Positions 26,961 to 36,158 of a DNA stretch of 64,000 bases are shown here, piece after piece. Within the stretch, counting starts at the first letter, position 1; the number at the start of each line of letters is the position of its first letter. Origin of the DNA: Sulfuritortus calidifontis (GTDB lineage: Bacteria; Pseudomonadota; Gammaproteobacteria; Burkholderiales; Thiobacillaceae); the NCBI RefSeq assembly GCF_003967275.1, contig NZ_AP018721.1, forward strand, positions 558,001 to 622,000. Reading direction: 5' to 3'. The position numbers and the translations under genes were made by a program. The notes beneath the pieces were generated by a model. It did not search any database. It was not told where the DNA came from and worked only from the letters and a program-made list of their open reading frames with translations.

Positions 26961-27493
26961 CCCTGATCCTCGGCGGTGCCCGCTCCGGCAAGAGCGGCCA
27001 TGCCCAGCGGCTGGCGCAGTCCTTCAATCTGCCGGTGACCGTGATCGCCACCGCCGAGGCGCGCGATGCGGAAATGCTCGATCGCATCCGGCGTCACCGG
27101 GCGGAGCGGCCGGCCGCCTGGCGGACGGTGGAGGCGCCGCGCCAGCTGGCTGAGGCCTTGGCGCGCGAGGCGGGCCCGCGCAAATGCCTGGTGGTCGACT
27201 GTCTCACCCTCTGGCTCAACAACTGGCTGGACGAGCTGCACAGCCCGCGCTATCCGGCGGCGAAAGACCAGTTGCTGACGACCCTGCCCAAGCTGCCGGG
27301 CGAGATCATCCTGGTGGCCAACGAGGTCGGCCTCGGCATCGTCCCGCTCGGCGAGCTATCCCGCCGCTTCGTCGACGAGGCCGGCTGGCTCAACCAGGCC
27401 ATCGCCAAACTGGCCGACGACGTCGTCTTCGTCGCCGCCGGCCTGCCCCTCAACCTGAAAGCGACCCCGCGCCATGACCCCTACTCCGAATGA
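26951..27493 (+). CDS. cobU: Adenosylcobinamide kinase/guanylyltransferase
   Basis: Phosphorylates adenosylcobinamide and transfers GMP to it in nucleotide-loop assembly. 180 residues: P-loop GGARSGKS at 8-15, the guanylylation-site region [11 protein letters not shown] (His near 47-50), [13 protein letters not shown], and [10 protein letters not shown] followed by [11 protein letters not shown]. The ATG overlaps cobQ by ten bases. Confidence 0.95.
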   Translation: MGLTLILGGARSGKSGHAQRLAQSFNLPVTVIATAEARDAEMLDRIRRHRAERPAAWRTVEAPRQLAEALAREAGPRKCLVVDCLTLWLNNWLDELHSPRYPAAKDQLLTTLPKLPGEIILVANEVGLGIVPLGELSRRFVDEAGWLNQAIAKLADDVVFVAAGLPLNLKATPRHDPYSE

Positions 27494-28544
27494 ATCCGAC
27501 TGGTGGCGCCAGCCAGCCAAACCCCTGCACCGACCTGCCGGCGAGGCCGCCGCGCGCCGCCAGGCCCAGCTGACCAAGCCGCCGGGCGCGCTGGGCCGGC
27601 TCGAGGCCATCGCCATCCAGCTGGCGAGCATGCAGGGCCGGGAACGCCCCGCGCTGGAGCGCGCGCAGATCACGGTGTTCGCCGGCGATCACGGTGTCAT
27701 GGCCGAGGGCGTGTCGGCCTTTCCCCAGGCGGTGACCGGCGAGATGGTGAAGAACTTCGCCCGCGGCGGCGCCGCGATCAGCGTGCTGGCGCGCGAGCAG
27801 GGGGTGCGGCTGGAGGTGGTCGATCTCGGCACGGTGAACGATCCGGGCCCGCTCGATGGCGTCATTCGGCTGCGGCTGGCGCCGAGTACCGCCAATTTCA
27901 CCTCTGCGCCGGCCATGACCGAGTCGCAGTTCGAGCAGGCCCTGGCCGCCGGCCGGGCGGCGGTGGCGCGGGCGGCCGGCGCCGGGGCGCAGCTATTCAT
28001 CGCCGGCGAGATGGGTATCGGCAACACCACCGCGGCGGCGGCGCTGGCCTGCGGTCTGATCGGCCTGCCGGCGCAGTTGATGGCCGGGCCGGGCACCGGC
28101 CTCGACGCCGAAGGCGTGGCGCGCAAGGCGGCGGTGATCGACCGTGCCCTGGCATGCCATGCCGGGCAGCTGGCCGAGCCGGCCGAGGCCCTGCGCCGGC
28201 TGGGCGGCTTCGAGCTGGCGGCGATCGCCGGCGCCTGCATCGCCTGCGCGCAAAAGGGGCTGCCCATGCTGGTCGACGGCTTCATCGTCACTGCCGCGGC
28301 ACTGGCCGCGGTGCGCATGCAGCCGACGGTGCGCGACTGGCTGCTGTTCGCCCACGCCTCGGCCGAGCCGGGCCATGGGCACCTGCTGCAGATGCTGGGT
28401 GCCCAGCCACTGATCGATCTCAATCTGCGCCTGGGCGAGGGCAGCGGCGCCGCCGTGGCCCTGCCCCTCCTGCGCCTGGCCTGCGCCCTGCACAATGGCA
28501 TGGCCACCTTCGCCGAGGCCGGCGTGAGCGAGAAGCATGGCTGA
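27474..28544 (+). CDS. cobT: Nicotinate-nucleotide-dimethylbenzimidazole phosphoribosyltransferase
   Basis: Makes alpha-ribazole phosphate, the activated lower ligand. 356 residues: [50 protein letters not shown], the TGLD segment and the catalytic-region LRLGEGSGA near 320 (the glutamate acts as base). It overlaps cobU by 20 bases. No bluB gene for making dimethylbenzimidazole is in the window. Confidence 0.95.
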   Translation: MTPTPNESDWWRQPAKPLHRPAGEAAARRQAQLTKPPGALGRLEAIAIQLASMQGRERPALERAQITVFAGDHGVMAEGVSAFPQAVTGEMVKNFARGGAAISVLAREQGVRLEVVDLGTVNDPGPLDGVIRLRLAPSTANFTSAPAMTESQFEQALAAGRAAVARAAGAGAQLFIAGEMGIGNTTAAAALACGLIGLPAQLMAGPGTGLDAEGVARKAAVIDRALACHAGQLAEPAEALRRLGGFELAAIAGACIACAQKGLPMLVDGFIVTAAALAAVRMQPTVRDWLLFAHASAEPGHGHLLQMLGAQPLIDLNLRLGEGSGAAVALPLLRLACALHNGMATFAEAGVSEKHG

Positions 28545-29142
28545 GCCGGTCAGGGTCACGGTCTTGCGCCACGGCGAGGTGGCCGGGCCGGCCCATGTCT
28601 TTCGCGGCCGCAGCGATCCGCCGCTGACCGCGCGCGGCAGCGAGCAGATGCGTGCTGCGTTGGCCGATAGGCGCTTCGATGCCGTGGCCACCTCGCCGCT
28701 GTTGCGTTGCCGGGCCTTTGCCGAAGCGTTCGCCGCCGAGCAGGGCATCGCCTGCCGTGTCCTGGCCGACATGCGCGAACTGGATTTCGGCGACTGGGAG
28801 GGCCTGAGCGGCGCCGAGGTGGCCGAGCGCGACCCCGCGGCCTATCAGCGCTTTCGCAGCCGCTGTGACGACTGTGCCGCCTCCGGCGGCGAGCGCATCG
28901 GCGACTTCCGCCGGCGTGTGCTGGCGGCATGGCAGGACTGGCTGGCCGATGCCGCCGGCGGTCAGCGCCTGCTCATCACCCATGCCGGCGTCATGCGCAT
29001 CCTGTTGCAGCAGGTGCTTAAGCTGCCGGCATCCGGCCTCTATCGCATCGCCCTGCCCGAGGCGGCGCAGTTCCAGGTGTCGCTCCTGGCCGGCGAGGCC
29101 CCGATTTTGTTGAGCCTGAACCCATGCGCGGATTTTTCCTAG
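28537..29142 (+). CDS. cobC: Alpha-ribazole phosphatase-like histidine phosphatase
   Basis: 201-residue phosphoglycerate-mutase superfamily enzyme: VLRHGEV with catalytic His12, [27 protein letters not shown], the acid residue in [12 protein letters not shown], and the second histidine in [11 protein letters not shown]. In this operon it most likely dephosphorylates alpha-ribazole phosphate or adenosylcobalamin 5'-phosphate. It overlaps cobT by eight bases and cobS by 19. Confidence 0.88.
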   Translation: MAEPVRVTVLRHGEVAGPAHVFRGRSDPPLTARGSEQMRAALADRRFDAVATSPLLRCRAFAEAFAAEQGIACRVLADMRELDFGDWEGLSGAEVAERDPAAYQRFRSRCDDCAASGGERIGDFRRRVLAAWQDWLADAAGGQRLLITHAGVMRILLQQVLKLPASGLYRIALPEAAQFQVSLLAGEAPILLSLNPCADFS

Positions 29143-29852
29143 CCCTGCAATTCCTCACCCGGCTGCCGACGCCGGCGGTGCGCGGCTTCCAGGCCGAGGA
29201 CCTGGCCCGTTCCGCCGCCTGGTTTCCTGCCGTCGGCCTGCTGCTGGGTGCCTTGCTCGCCCTGGTCGGCTTTGCCGTGCAAGGCTTCGACCCCTGGCTG
29301 GCGGCGCTGCTCACGCTGATTGCCTGGGTCTGGCTGACCGGCGGCCTGCATCTCGATGGCCTGGCCGACACCTTCGATGCCCTGGGCGCGGCCCATCGCG
29401 ACCGCGAGCGTTTTCTTCAGGTCCTGAGCGACCCGCATGTCGGCAGCTTCGGCGTCATCGCCCTGGTACTGCAGCTCATGGCCAAACTGGTGCTGCTCGG
29501 TCTGGCGTTCAGTCACGGCATCTCGCCTTGGGCGTTGCTGCTGATCCCGGCCTGGGCCCGCTTAGGTGCCCTGTGGTGGTCGCAGTCGCTGCCGCCGCTC
29601 AAGCCGGGCCTGGGTGAGCGTTTCACATGGCGGGCGGGGCGTGGGCTGCCGCTGCTCTGGCTGGGTATTCTGTTTGCGCTAAGCCTGCCTTTCGCCGGAC
29701 TCTGGCTGGCACCCCTGATCTTGGTGTTTTGGCGCCACTTTCTGGGGGCCAAGATCGGCGGCATGACGGGCGACTGTCTCGGGGCCGGCGTCGAGGTGAG
29801 CGAGGGCCTGATGTTGCTGGCGGTTGTCCTGGGCAGGATGCTTCCGCTATAA
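29124..29852 (+). CDS. cobS: Adenosylcobinamide-GDP ribazoletransferase (cobalamin synthase)
   Basis: Membrane enzyme that joins adenosylcobinamide-GDP to alpha-ribazole(-phosphate), the last assembly step. 242 residues with about six membrane segments, N-terminal [14 protein letters not shown], the metal-binding [24 protein letters not shown] and [16 protein letters not shown]. Last gene of the B12 operon; the kdsB start is only 20 bases beyond, so read-through is likely. Confidence 0.94.
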   Translation: MRGFFLALQFLTRLPTPAVRGFQAEDLARSAAWFPAVGLLLGALLALVGFAVQGFDPWLAALLTLIAWVWLTGGLHLDGLADTFDALGAAHRDRERFLQVLSDPHVGSFGVIALVLQLMAKLVLLGLAFSHGISPWALLLIPAWARLGALWWSQSLPPLKPGLGERFTWRAGRGLPLLWLGILFALSLPFAGLWLAPLILVFWRHFLGAKIGGMTGDCLGAGVEVSEGLMLLAVVLGRMLPL

Positions 29853-29872
29853 GGGCGTTCGAGGAGAAAAAC

Positions 29873-30637
29873 ATGTCCGAGTTCTACGCCGTCGTCCCGG
29901 CCCGTTATGCCTCCACCCGCCTGCCGGGCAAGCCGCTGCTCGACATCGCCGGCCGGCCCATGGTGGTCTGGGTGGCCGAGCGGGCGCGCGCCAGCGGCGC
30001 CAGGGAGGTTTGGGTGGCGACCGACCACGACGAGGTCGCCCATGTGGTCAAGCAGCACGGCTTCGAGGTGTGCATGACATCAATCGACTGCGCTTCGGGC
30101 ACCGACCGCCTGGCCGAGGTGGCGGCGCAGCTCAAGTGGCCGGATGATGCCGTGGTGGTCAATGTCCAGGGTGACGAGCCGCTGATCGAGCCGGAACTGA
30201 TCCGCGCCACCGCCCAGACCCTGGCCGGGCACCCCGATGCCGCCATCGCCACCGTCTGCCATCCCCTGCACGACATCGAGCAGGTGCTGAGCCCCAACGT
30301 AGTCAAGGTGGTGTTGGACAAGGCCGGCTATGCCCTCTATTTCAGCCGGGCGCCCATCCCCTATGCCCGCGACGCCTGGGCCCGGGGCCGGGAACTGCCG
30401 GGCGCCCTGCCGGTGATGCGTCATGTCGGGCTCTATGCCTACCGGGTCGGCTTTCTCCACGCCTACCCCAGGCTGGAGCGGCCCGCGGTCGAGGCCTTCG
30501 AATCGCTCGAACAGCTGCGCGCCATGTGGCACGGCTACAAGATCGCCGTGTTGACCACCGACCAGCCCTCGTCGCCGGGGGTGGATACGGCGGAGGACCT
30601 GGAGAAGGTGAGGCGGATCATGGCCGGCCAAGGCTGA
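29873..30637 (+). CDS. kdsB: 3-deoxy-manno-octulosonate cytidylyltransferase
   Basis: Activates Kdo as CMP-Kdo for LPS inner-core synthesis. 254 residues: N-terminal [49 protein letters not shown] and [20 protein letters not shown] ribosome site lies before the ATG. Usually kdsB follows the trm112-like gene downstream of lpxK; here it lies behind cobS. Unless it has a private promoter, an essential LPS gene is driven by read-through from the B12 operon. Confidence 0.95.
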   Translation: MSEFYAVVPARYASTRLPGKPLLDIAGRPMVVWVAERARASGAREVWVATDHDEVAHVVKQHGFEVCMTSIDCASGTDRLAEVAAQLKWPDDAVVVNVQGDEPLIEPELIRATAQTLAGHPDAAIATVCHPLHDIEQVLSPNVVKVVLDKAGYALYFSRAPIPYARDAWARGRELPGALPVMRHVGLYAYRVGFLHAYPRLERPAVEAFESLEQLRAMWHGYKIAVLTTDQPSSPGVDTAEDLEKVRRIMAGQG

Positions 30638-30675
30638 GGCAGTAATAACCTCGGCTTATAAGACAATCGAAAAAA

Positions 30676-30704
30676 TTGACTGTCCATGCCTTGGCAGGTT
30701 GAAT
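30676..30704 (+). promoter_or_regulatory. Candidate adk promoter
   Basis: TTGACT (30676-30681) and TTGAAT (30699-30704) are spaced 17 bases, about 65 bases before the adk ATG, in the 132-base kdsB-adk gap. The -35 is good and the -10 moderate. The kdsB end also forms a nine-pair hairpin with two G-T pairs but no T tail. Confidence 0.45.
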
Positions 30705-30721
30705 ACCCTCTTTCGGATTGA

Positions 30722-31785
<1,064 letters not shown>

Positions 31786-31796
31786 CAGATCGTAAG

Positions 31797-31826
31797 ACGC
31801 GAACCTGGGTGTTCGCGTTTTTTTTT
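31797..31826 (+). terminator. Rho-independent terminator of the adk operon
   Basis: ACGCGAAC and GTTCGCGT form a perfect eight-pair stem with a six-base loop (CTGGGT), followed by an uninterrupted run of T. It ends transcription before pfp. Confidence 0.9.
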
Positions 31827-31862
31827 GCCCTGAATTATTGAACGATGTGTGAGGAGTAGAAC

Positions 31863-33116
31863 ATGGCGAAGAAAAACGCCTTCTATGCCCAGTCGGGCGG
31901 TGTGACTGCAGTGATCAACGCGTCGGCCTGCGGCGTCATCGAGACTGCGCGCAAGCACAAGGACAAGATCGGCAAGGTCTATGCCGGCCGCAACGGCATC
32001 ATCGGCGCCTTGACCGAGGACCTGATCGACACCACCAAGGAATCCGCCGCCGCTATCGCCGCCCTGCGCACCACGCCGTCCGGCGGTTTCGGTTCCTGCC
32101 GGTTCAAGCTGAAATCGCTGGAGCAGAACAAGCGCGAATACGAGCGCCTGATCGAGGTGTTCAAGGCCCACAACATCGGTTATTTCTTCTACAACGGCGG
32201 CGGCGACTCGGCCGACACCTGCTACAAGGTCAGCCAGCTGTCCGAGAAGATGGGCTATCCGGTGCAGGCCATCCACGTGCCCAAGACCGTGGACAACGAC
32301 CTGCCGATCACCGACTGCTGCCCCGGCTTCGGCTCGGTCGCCAAGTACATCGCCGTTTCCGCCCTGGAGGCCTCGTTCGACGTGCGCTCCATGGCCAAGA
32401 CCTCGACCAAGGTCTTCGTGCTCGAGGTGATGGGCCGGCACGCCGGCTGGATCGCCGCCGCCGGCGGCCTGATCGAGGACCAGGGCATCCCCGTGGTCAT
32501 TCTGTTCCCGGAGATCGAGTTCGATCAGCAGAAATTCCTGGCCAAGGTCGATGCCAACGTCAAGCAATACGGTTACTGCACCGTGATCGTGTCCGAGGGC
32601 TGCCATTACCCGGATGGCCGTTTCCTGGCCGAGCAGGGCACGCGCGATGCCTTCGGCCATGCCCAGCTGGGCGGCGCCGCCCCGGTGGTGGCCAACATGA
32701 TCAAGGATGCCCTGGGCCACAAGTTCCACTGGGCCGTGGCCGACTATCTGCAGCGCGCCGCGCGCCACATCGCCTCGAAGACCGACGTCAAGCAGGCCTA
32801 CGAACTGGGCAAGAAGGCGGTCGAGCTGGCGCTCAAGGGCCACAACTCGGTGATGCCCACGGTCGACCGCATCTCCGACGCGCCCTACAAGTACAAGATC
32901 GGCATGGCGCCGCTGTCCAAGGTGGCCAACGTCGAGAAGTTCATGCCGCGCGACTTCATCACCAAGGACGGCTTCGGCATCACGGCCAAGTGCAAGCGCT
33001 ACCTGACGCCGTTGATCCAGGGCGAGGACTATCCCAAGTACAAGGATGGCCTGCCCCAGTACGTGACCTTGAAGAACGTGGCGGTGGCGAAGAAGCTGCC
33101 GGAGTTCAAGCTTTAA
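31863..33116 (+). CDS. pfp: PPi-dependent 6-phosphofructokinase
   Basis: Reversible fructose-6-phosphate/fructose-1,6-bisphosphate phosphotransferase using pyrophosphate. 417 residues: SGGVTAVINAS, nucleotide-site GGGDS at 112-116 with Asp in the position that is Gly in ATP enzymes, catalytic PKTVDND (140-146), and VMGRHAGWIAAAGGL. In autotrophs such enzymes can also act on sedoheptulose bisphosphate and so yield PPi from the Calvin cycle. Followed by a small gene and by the H+-PPase gene hppA, a functional link noted in methanotrophs. PPi use is inferred from the Asp and the context. Confidence 0.9.
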   Translation: MAKKNAFYAQSGGVTAVINASACGVIETARKHKDKIGKVYAGRNGIIGALTEDLIDTTKESAAAIAALRTTPSGGFGSCRFKLKSLEQNKREYERLIEVFKAHNIGYFFYNGGGDSADTCYKVSQLSEKMGYPVQAIHVPKTVDNDLPITDCCPGFGSVAKYIAVSALEASFDVRSMAKTSTKVFVLEVMGRHAGWIAAAGGLIEDQGIPVVILFPEIEFDQQKFLAKVDANVKQYGYCTVIVSEGCHYPDGRFLAEQGTRDAFGHAQLGGAAPVVANMIKDALGHKFHWAVADYLQRAARHIASKTDVKQAYELGKKAVELALKGHNSVMPTVDRISDAPYKYKIGMAPLSKVANVEKFMPRDFITKDGFGITAKCKRYLTPLIQGEDYPKYKDGLPQYVTLKNVAVAKKLPEFKL

Positions 33117-33180
33117 GGAAAGCCGGCAGGCGAAAGTCATCAGGCATGATTGCTGCCAACCGCCCGCTGCCAACTTGAAA

Positions 33181-33396
33181 ATGACCCTGGATCGCGCCCG
33201 ACAGCTTCTGAAGGTGCAGGCCGACTTCGGCGGTTTCTACAACGCCAATTCGGCCAAACTGATCCTGTCCGAGGTGCAGAAGGAGCATGGTCAGGCCGCG
33301 GTCGACGGTCTGATCCTCGAGCTTCATCTCGATACCATTTTCGGCTTCGAGCCGGGCACCCGCTTCGAGGGTGGCCTTGCTATCGGAAAATCTTAG
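33181..33396 (+). CDS. Small conserved protein between pfp and hppA, function unknown
   Basis: 71 residues from ATG 33181 (an in-frame TTG six bases upstream is possible). Mixed helical sequence: TLDRARQLLKVQADFGGFYNAN, SEVQKEHGQAAVDGLI, and LHLDTIFGFEPGTRFEG. No known domain recognised. The ribosome site is weak. Codon use resembles the neighbours and the frame is flanked by pfp and hppA, both using PPi, but a functional link is only a guess. Confidence 0.65.
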   Translation: MTLDRARQLLKVQADFGGFYNANSAKLILSEVQKEHGQAAVDGLILELHLDTIFGFEPGTRFEGGLAIGKS

Positions 33397-33401
33397 GGCG
33401 T

Positions 33402-33487
33402 AATTGGTATTTTTGATGTGACAAAAAGGATCAGAAAGTCCTAATGTACTAATACGATTCTGCTGACATAATCCGAATGTACCAATT
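33402..33487 (+). promoter_or_regulatory. Leader region of hppA with repeated elements
   Basis: The 190-base gap before hppA is A/T-richer than its surroundings. AATTGGTA (33402-33409) and TACCAATT (33480-33487) are perfect inverted arms. TAATGTACTAAT (33442-33453) and GAATGTACCAAT (33475-33486) are near-identical direct repeats 33 bases apart, three helical turns, as expected for paired operator sites. No clear -35/-10 or known riboswitch is seen. Confidence 0.4.
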
Positions 33488-33586
33488 GGGTTGGGCAGAA
33501 ATTATCTGATTTCAACGTAGCAAGCTGTGACTGGCCTTTGCCATTGGGGCGCTGGCTAGAGACTCGCCAAGAAAGGAGACAAAGCG

Positions 33587-35629
33587 ATGAGTGAAGGTCT
33601 AGTGTTCGCCCTCGTGGCGGCAGGATTGGCCCTGGTCTATGGGGTCTTGTCGATCCGATGGATCCTGTCCCTGCCTACCGGCAATGACCGGATGAGGGAA
33701 ATCTCGGCGGCAGTTCAGGAGGGGGCCCAGGCCTACCTCAAGCGGCAGTACACCACCATCAGCGTTGTCGGCGTGGTGCTGTTCGTGCTCATCGCTGCCT
33801 TCCTCTCGATGTCCACCGCCATCGGCTTTGCGCTTGGCGCGGTGCTGTCCGGCGCCGCTGGCTTCATCGGCATGAACGTCTCAGTCCGCGCCAACGTGCG
33901 CACCGCCCAGGCGGCCAGCCAGGGCCTGAATGCCGCCCTCAACGTCGCCTTCCGCGGCGGCGCCATCACCGGTCTGCTGGTGGTGGGGCTGGGCTTGCTC
34001 GGCGTGGCCGGCTACTACGCCGTGCTCACCGCCGGCGGTGCCAGCACCAACGAGGCGGTCCACGCCCTGGTCGGTCTGGGCTTCGGCGGCTCGCTGATCT
34101 CCATCTTCGCCCGTCTTGGCGGCGGCATCTTCACCAAGGGCGCCGACGTCGGTGCCGACCTGGTGGGCAAGGTCGAGGCCGGCATCCCTGAGGACGACCC
34201 GCGCAACCCGGCGGTGATCGCCGACAACGTGGGCGACAACGTCGGCGACTGCGCCGGTATGGCCGCCGACCTGTTCGAGACCTACGCCGTGACCATCATC
34301 GCCACCATGCTGCTCGGCGGTTTGATGGTGGCGGGCGCGAGCGCGGCCAACGCCGTGATCTACCCGCTGGTGCTCGGTGGCGTGGCCATCGTCGCCTCCA
34401 TCGTGGGTTCCTACTTCGTCAAGGCGCGTGAAGGCGGCAAGATCATGAACGCCCTCTACCGCGGCCTGATCGTGTCGGGCCTGATCGCAGTCGTCGCCTT
34501 TTACCCCATCACCACCTGGATGATGGGCGAGGGCGTGCAGATGGCCGATGGCAGCATGATCTCCTCGATGAACCTGTATCTCGCCGCGATGGTCGGCCTG
34601 GTGTTGACGGCGGCCATGGTGGTGATCACCGAGTACTACACCGCCACCGAGTACGCCCCGGTGCGCCACATCGCCCAGGCCTCCACCACTGGTCACGGCA
34701 CCAACATCATCGCCGGCCTCGGCGTGTCGATGAAGTCCACCGCCGCCCCGGTGCTGGCTGTGTGTCTGGCCATCTGGACGTCCTTCGAGTTGGGCGGTCT
34801 GTACGGCATCGCCATCGCCGCCACCTCGATGCTGTCGATGACCGGCATCATCGTGGCGCTCGACGCCTATGGCCCGATCACCGACAACGCCGGCGGCATT
34901 GCCGAGATGGCCGAGTTGCCCGACGAGATCCGCAACATCACCGACCCGCTGGACGCCGTGGGCAACACCACCAAGGCCGTGACCAAGGGCTATGCCATCG
35001 GCTCCGCCGGCCTGGCCGCCCTGGTGCTTTTCGCCGACTACACCCACGCCCTGGAAGCCAAGCTGGGCATTACCACCGCATTCGACCTGTCCAATCACAT
35101 GGTCATCATCGGCCTGTTGATCGGCGGTCTGGTGCCCTACCTGTTCGGTGCCATGGGTATGGAGGCGGTCGGTCGCGCGGCGGGTTCCGTGGTGATCGAG
35201 GTGCGCCGGCAGTTCAAGGAAATCCCAGGCATCATGGAAGGCACGGCCAAGCCCGACTACTCCAAGGCGGTCGACATGCTGACCAAGGCGGCGATCAAGG
35301 AGATGATGATCCCCTCGCTGCTGCCCGTGCTGGTGCCCGTGCTGGTCGGCGTCATCCTCGGCCCGCAGGCCCTGGGCGGCGTGCTGCTCGGCACCATCAT
35401 CACCGGCATCTTCGTGGCCATCTCCATGACCACCGGTGGCGGTGCCTGGGACAACGCTAAGAAGTACATCGAGGAAGGCAACTACGGCGGCAAGGGTAGC
35501 GACACCCACAAGGCCGCGGTCACCGGCGACACCGTCGGCGACCCCTACAAGGACACCGCCGGCCCGGCCGTGAACCCCTTGATCAAGATCATCAACATCG
35601 TCGCCTTGTTGATCGTGCCGCTGCTGTAA
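33587..35629 (+). CDS. hppA: Membrane-bound proton-pumping pyrophosphatase, K+-independent type
   Basis: Couples PPi hydrolysis to proton export, or the reverse. 680 residues, about 16 membrane helices. Substrate-binding block [20 protein letters not shown], then [21 protein letters not shown], and the C-terminal [14 protein letters not shown]. The subtype-deciding position is Lys463 in [17 protein letters not shown]; potassium-dependent enzymes have Ala there, so this is the K+-independent H+-pumping class. Strong ribosome site (GAAAGGAGAC). A bidirectional terminator follows. Confidence 0.96.
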   Translation: MSEGLVFALVAAGLALVYGVLSIRWILSLPTGNDRMREISAAVQEGAQAYLKRQYTTISVVGVVLFVLIAAFLSMSTAIGFALGAVLSGAAGFIGMNVSVRANVRTAQAASQGLNAALNVAFRGGAITGLLVVGLGLLGVAGYYAVLTAGGASTNEAVHALVGLGFGGSLISIFARLGGGIFTKGADVGADLVGKVEAGIPEDDPRNPAVIADNVGDNVGDCAGMAADLFETYAVTIIATMLLGGLMVAGASAANAVIYPLVLGGVAIVASIVGSYFVKAREGGKIMNALYRGLIVSGLIAVVAFYPITTWMMGEGVQMADGSMISSMNLYLAAMVGLVLTAAMVVITEYYTATEYAPVRHIAQASTTGHGTNIIAGLGVSMKSTAAPVLAVCLAIWTSFELGGLYGIAIAATSMLSMTGIIVALDAYGPITDNAGGIAEMAELPDEIRNITDPLDAVGNTTKAVTKGYAIGSAGLAALVLFADYTHALEAKLGITTAFDLSNHMVIIGLLIGGLVPYLFGAMGMEAVGRAAGSVVIEVRRQFKEIPGIMEGTAKPDYSKAVDMLTKAAIKEMMIPSLLPVLVPVLVGVILGPQALGGVLLGTIITGIFVAISMTTGGGAWDNAKKYIEEGNYGGKGSDTHKAAVTGDTVGDPYKDTAGPAVNPLIKIINIVALLIVPLL

Positions 35630-35649
35630 TTCTCGGCGCTAGAAATGCA

Positions 35650-35681
35650 AACGGCCCGGAGCGATCCGGGCCGTTTTGTTT
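35650..35681 (+). terminator. Terminator after hppA (probably bidirectional)
   Basis: AACGGCCCGGA and TCCGGGCCGTT form a perfect eleven-pair stem with a GCGA tetraloop, followed by TTGTTTT on the plus strand. It also lies just past the 3' end of the minus-strand gene at 35698-35985 and may serve both. Confidence 0.88.
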
Positions 35682-35697
35682 TGAGTTGCCGTTTTGC

Positions 35698-35985
35698 TCA
35701 GGTTTCCTCGGAAAAATCCTCCGGTTCGTCCTCGAAGAAGCCCACCCGCTGCCAGGAGTTCTCGTTCAACTGCACCTCGTACTTGGCCCAGCGGGCGAAT
35801 TCGTCCAGGGTACAGACGCCGGTCTTGCGTCGGCAGGTGCCGGCCAGGCCCTTGAAGGAGACGGTCTCCTCGCCGCTCTCCGGATCGAGTGAGAGTTCCA
35901 GCACCTGGCGCACGCCCCAAGTGCGGCCGTAGGCGCCGTTGCTGTAATGCTTGCCGGGCAGGATGGCGTCGTGGGCGATGGGCAT
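35698..35985 (-). CDS. Small conserved hypothetical protein
   Basis: 95 residues, soluble and acidic at the C-terminus (FFEDEPEDFSEET). It has MPIAHDAILPGKHYSNGAYGRTWGVRQV, then ELSLDPESGEETVSFKGLAGTC and a two-cysteine CRRKTGVC segment. No family recognised. Transcribed convergent with hppA and ending at its terminator. The single-gene unit has an unclear promoter in the 173-base gap upstream. Codon use supports a real gene. Confidence 0.65.
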   Translation of the reverse strand: MPIAHDAILPGKHYSNGAYGRTWGVRQVLELSLDPESGEETVSFKGLAGTCRRKTGVCTLDEFARWAKYEVQLNENSWQRVGFFEDEPEDFSEET

Positions 35986-36106
35986 GGCGGACTTGGGAAT
36001 TCAAATGCGGTGATTTTAACGGAATGTGGCGGTGGGGCTGGGTTTGGCCCTATGCGGGGTAGGGTTTGGCGCGCTGCGCACGGTTTTTGATTTCTGGATT
36101 CCGGGT

Positions 36107-36142
36107 TTCCCTCACCCTAGCCCTCTCCCAGAGGGAGAGGGG
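36107..36142. repeat. GC-rich palindromic repeat, intergenic copy (copy 2)
   Basis: TTCCCTCACCC, then CCCTCTCCC-aga-GGGAGAGGG, a perfect nine-pair palindrome. It lies 17 bases beyond the cbbO stop and could act as its transcript end. The remaining 173-base gap (35986-36158) shows no gene. Confidence 0.75.
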
Positions 36143-36158
36143 AATAGATGTATGACGG

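Noticed and set aside
33415-33428. TTGATGTGACAAAA upstream of hppA as an FNR site
   Set aside because: Only the left half-site matches; the right half should be ATCAA and reads CAAAA.
33397-33586. Fluoride or other riboswitch before hppA
   Set aside because: Pyrophosphatase genes can follow such switches, but the conserved aptamer sequences are not present.
33587-35629. Long open frames on the strand opposite hppA and many other genes
   Set aside because: High GC content gives long antisense frames; their translations are repetitive, His/Gly/Asp-rich and unlike real proteins, whereas the sense frames show known motifs.
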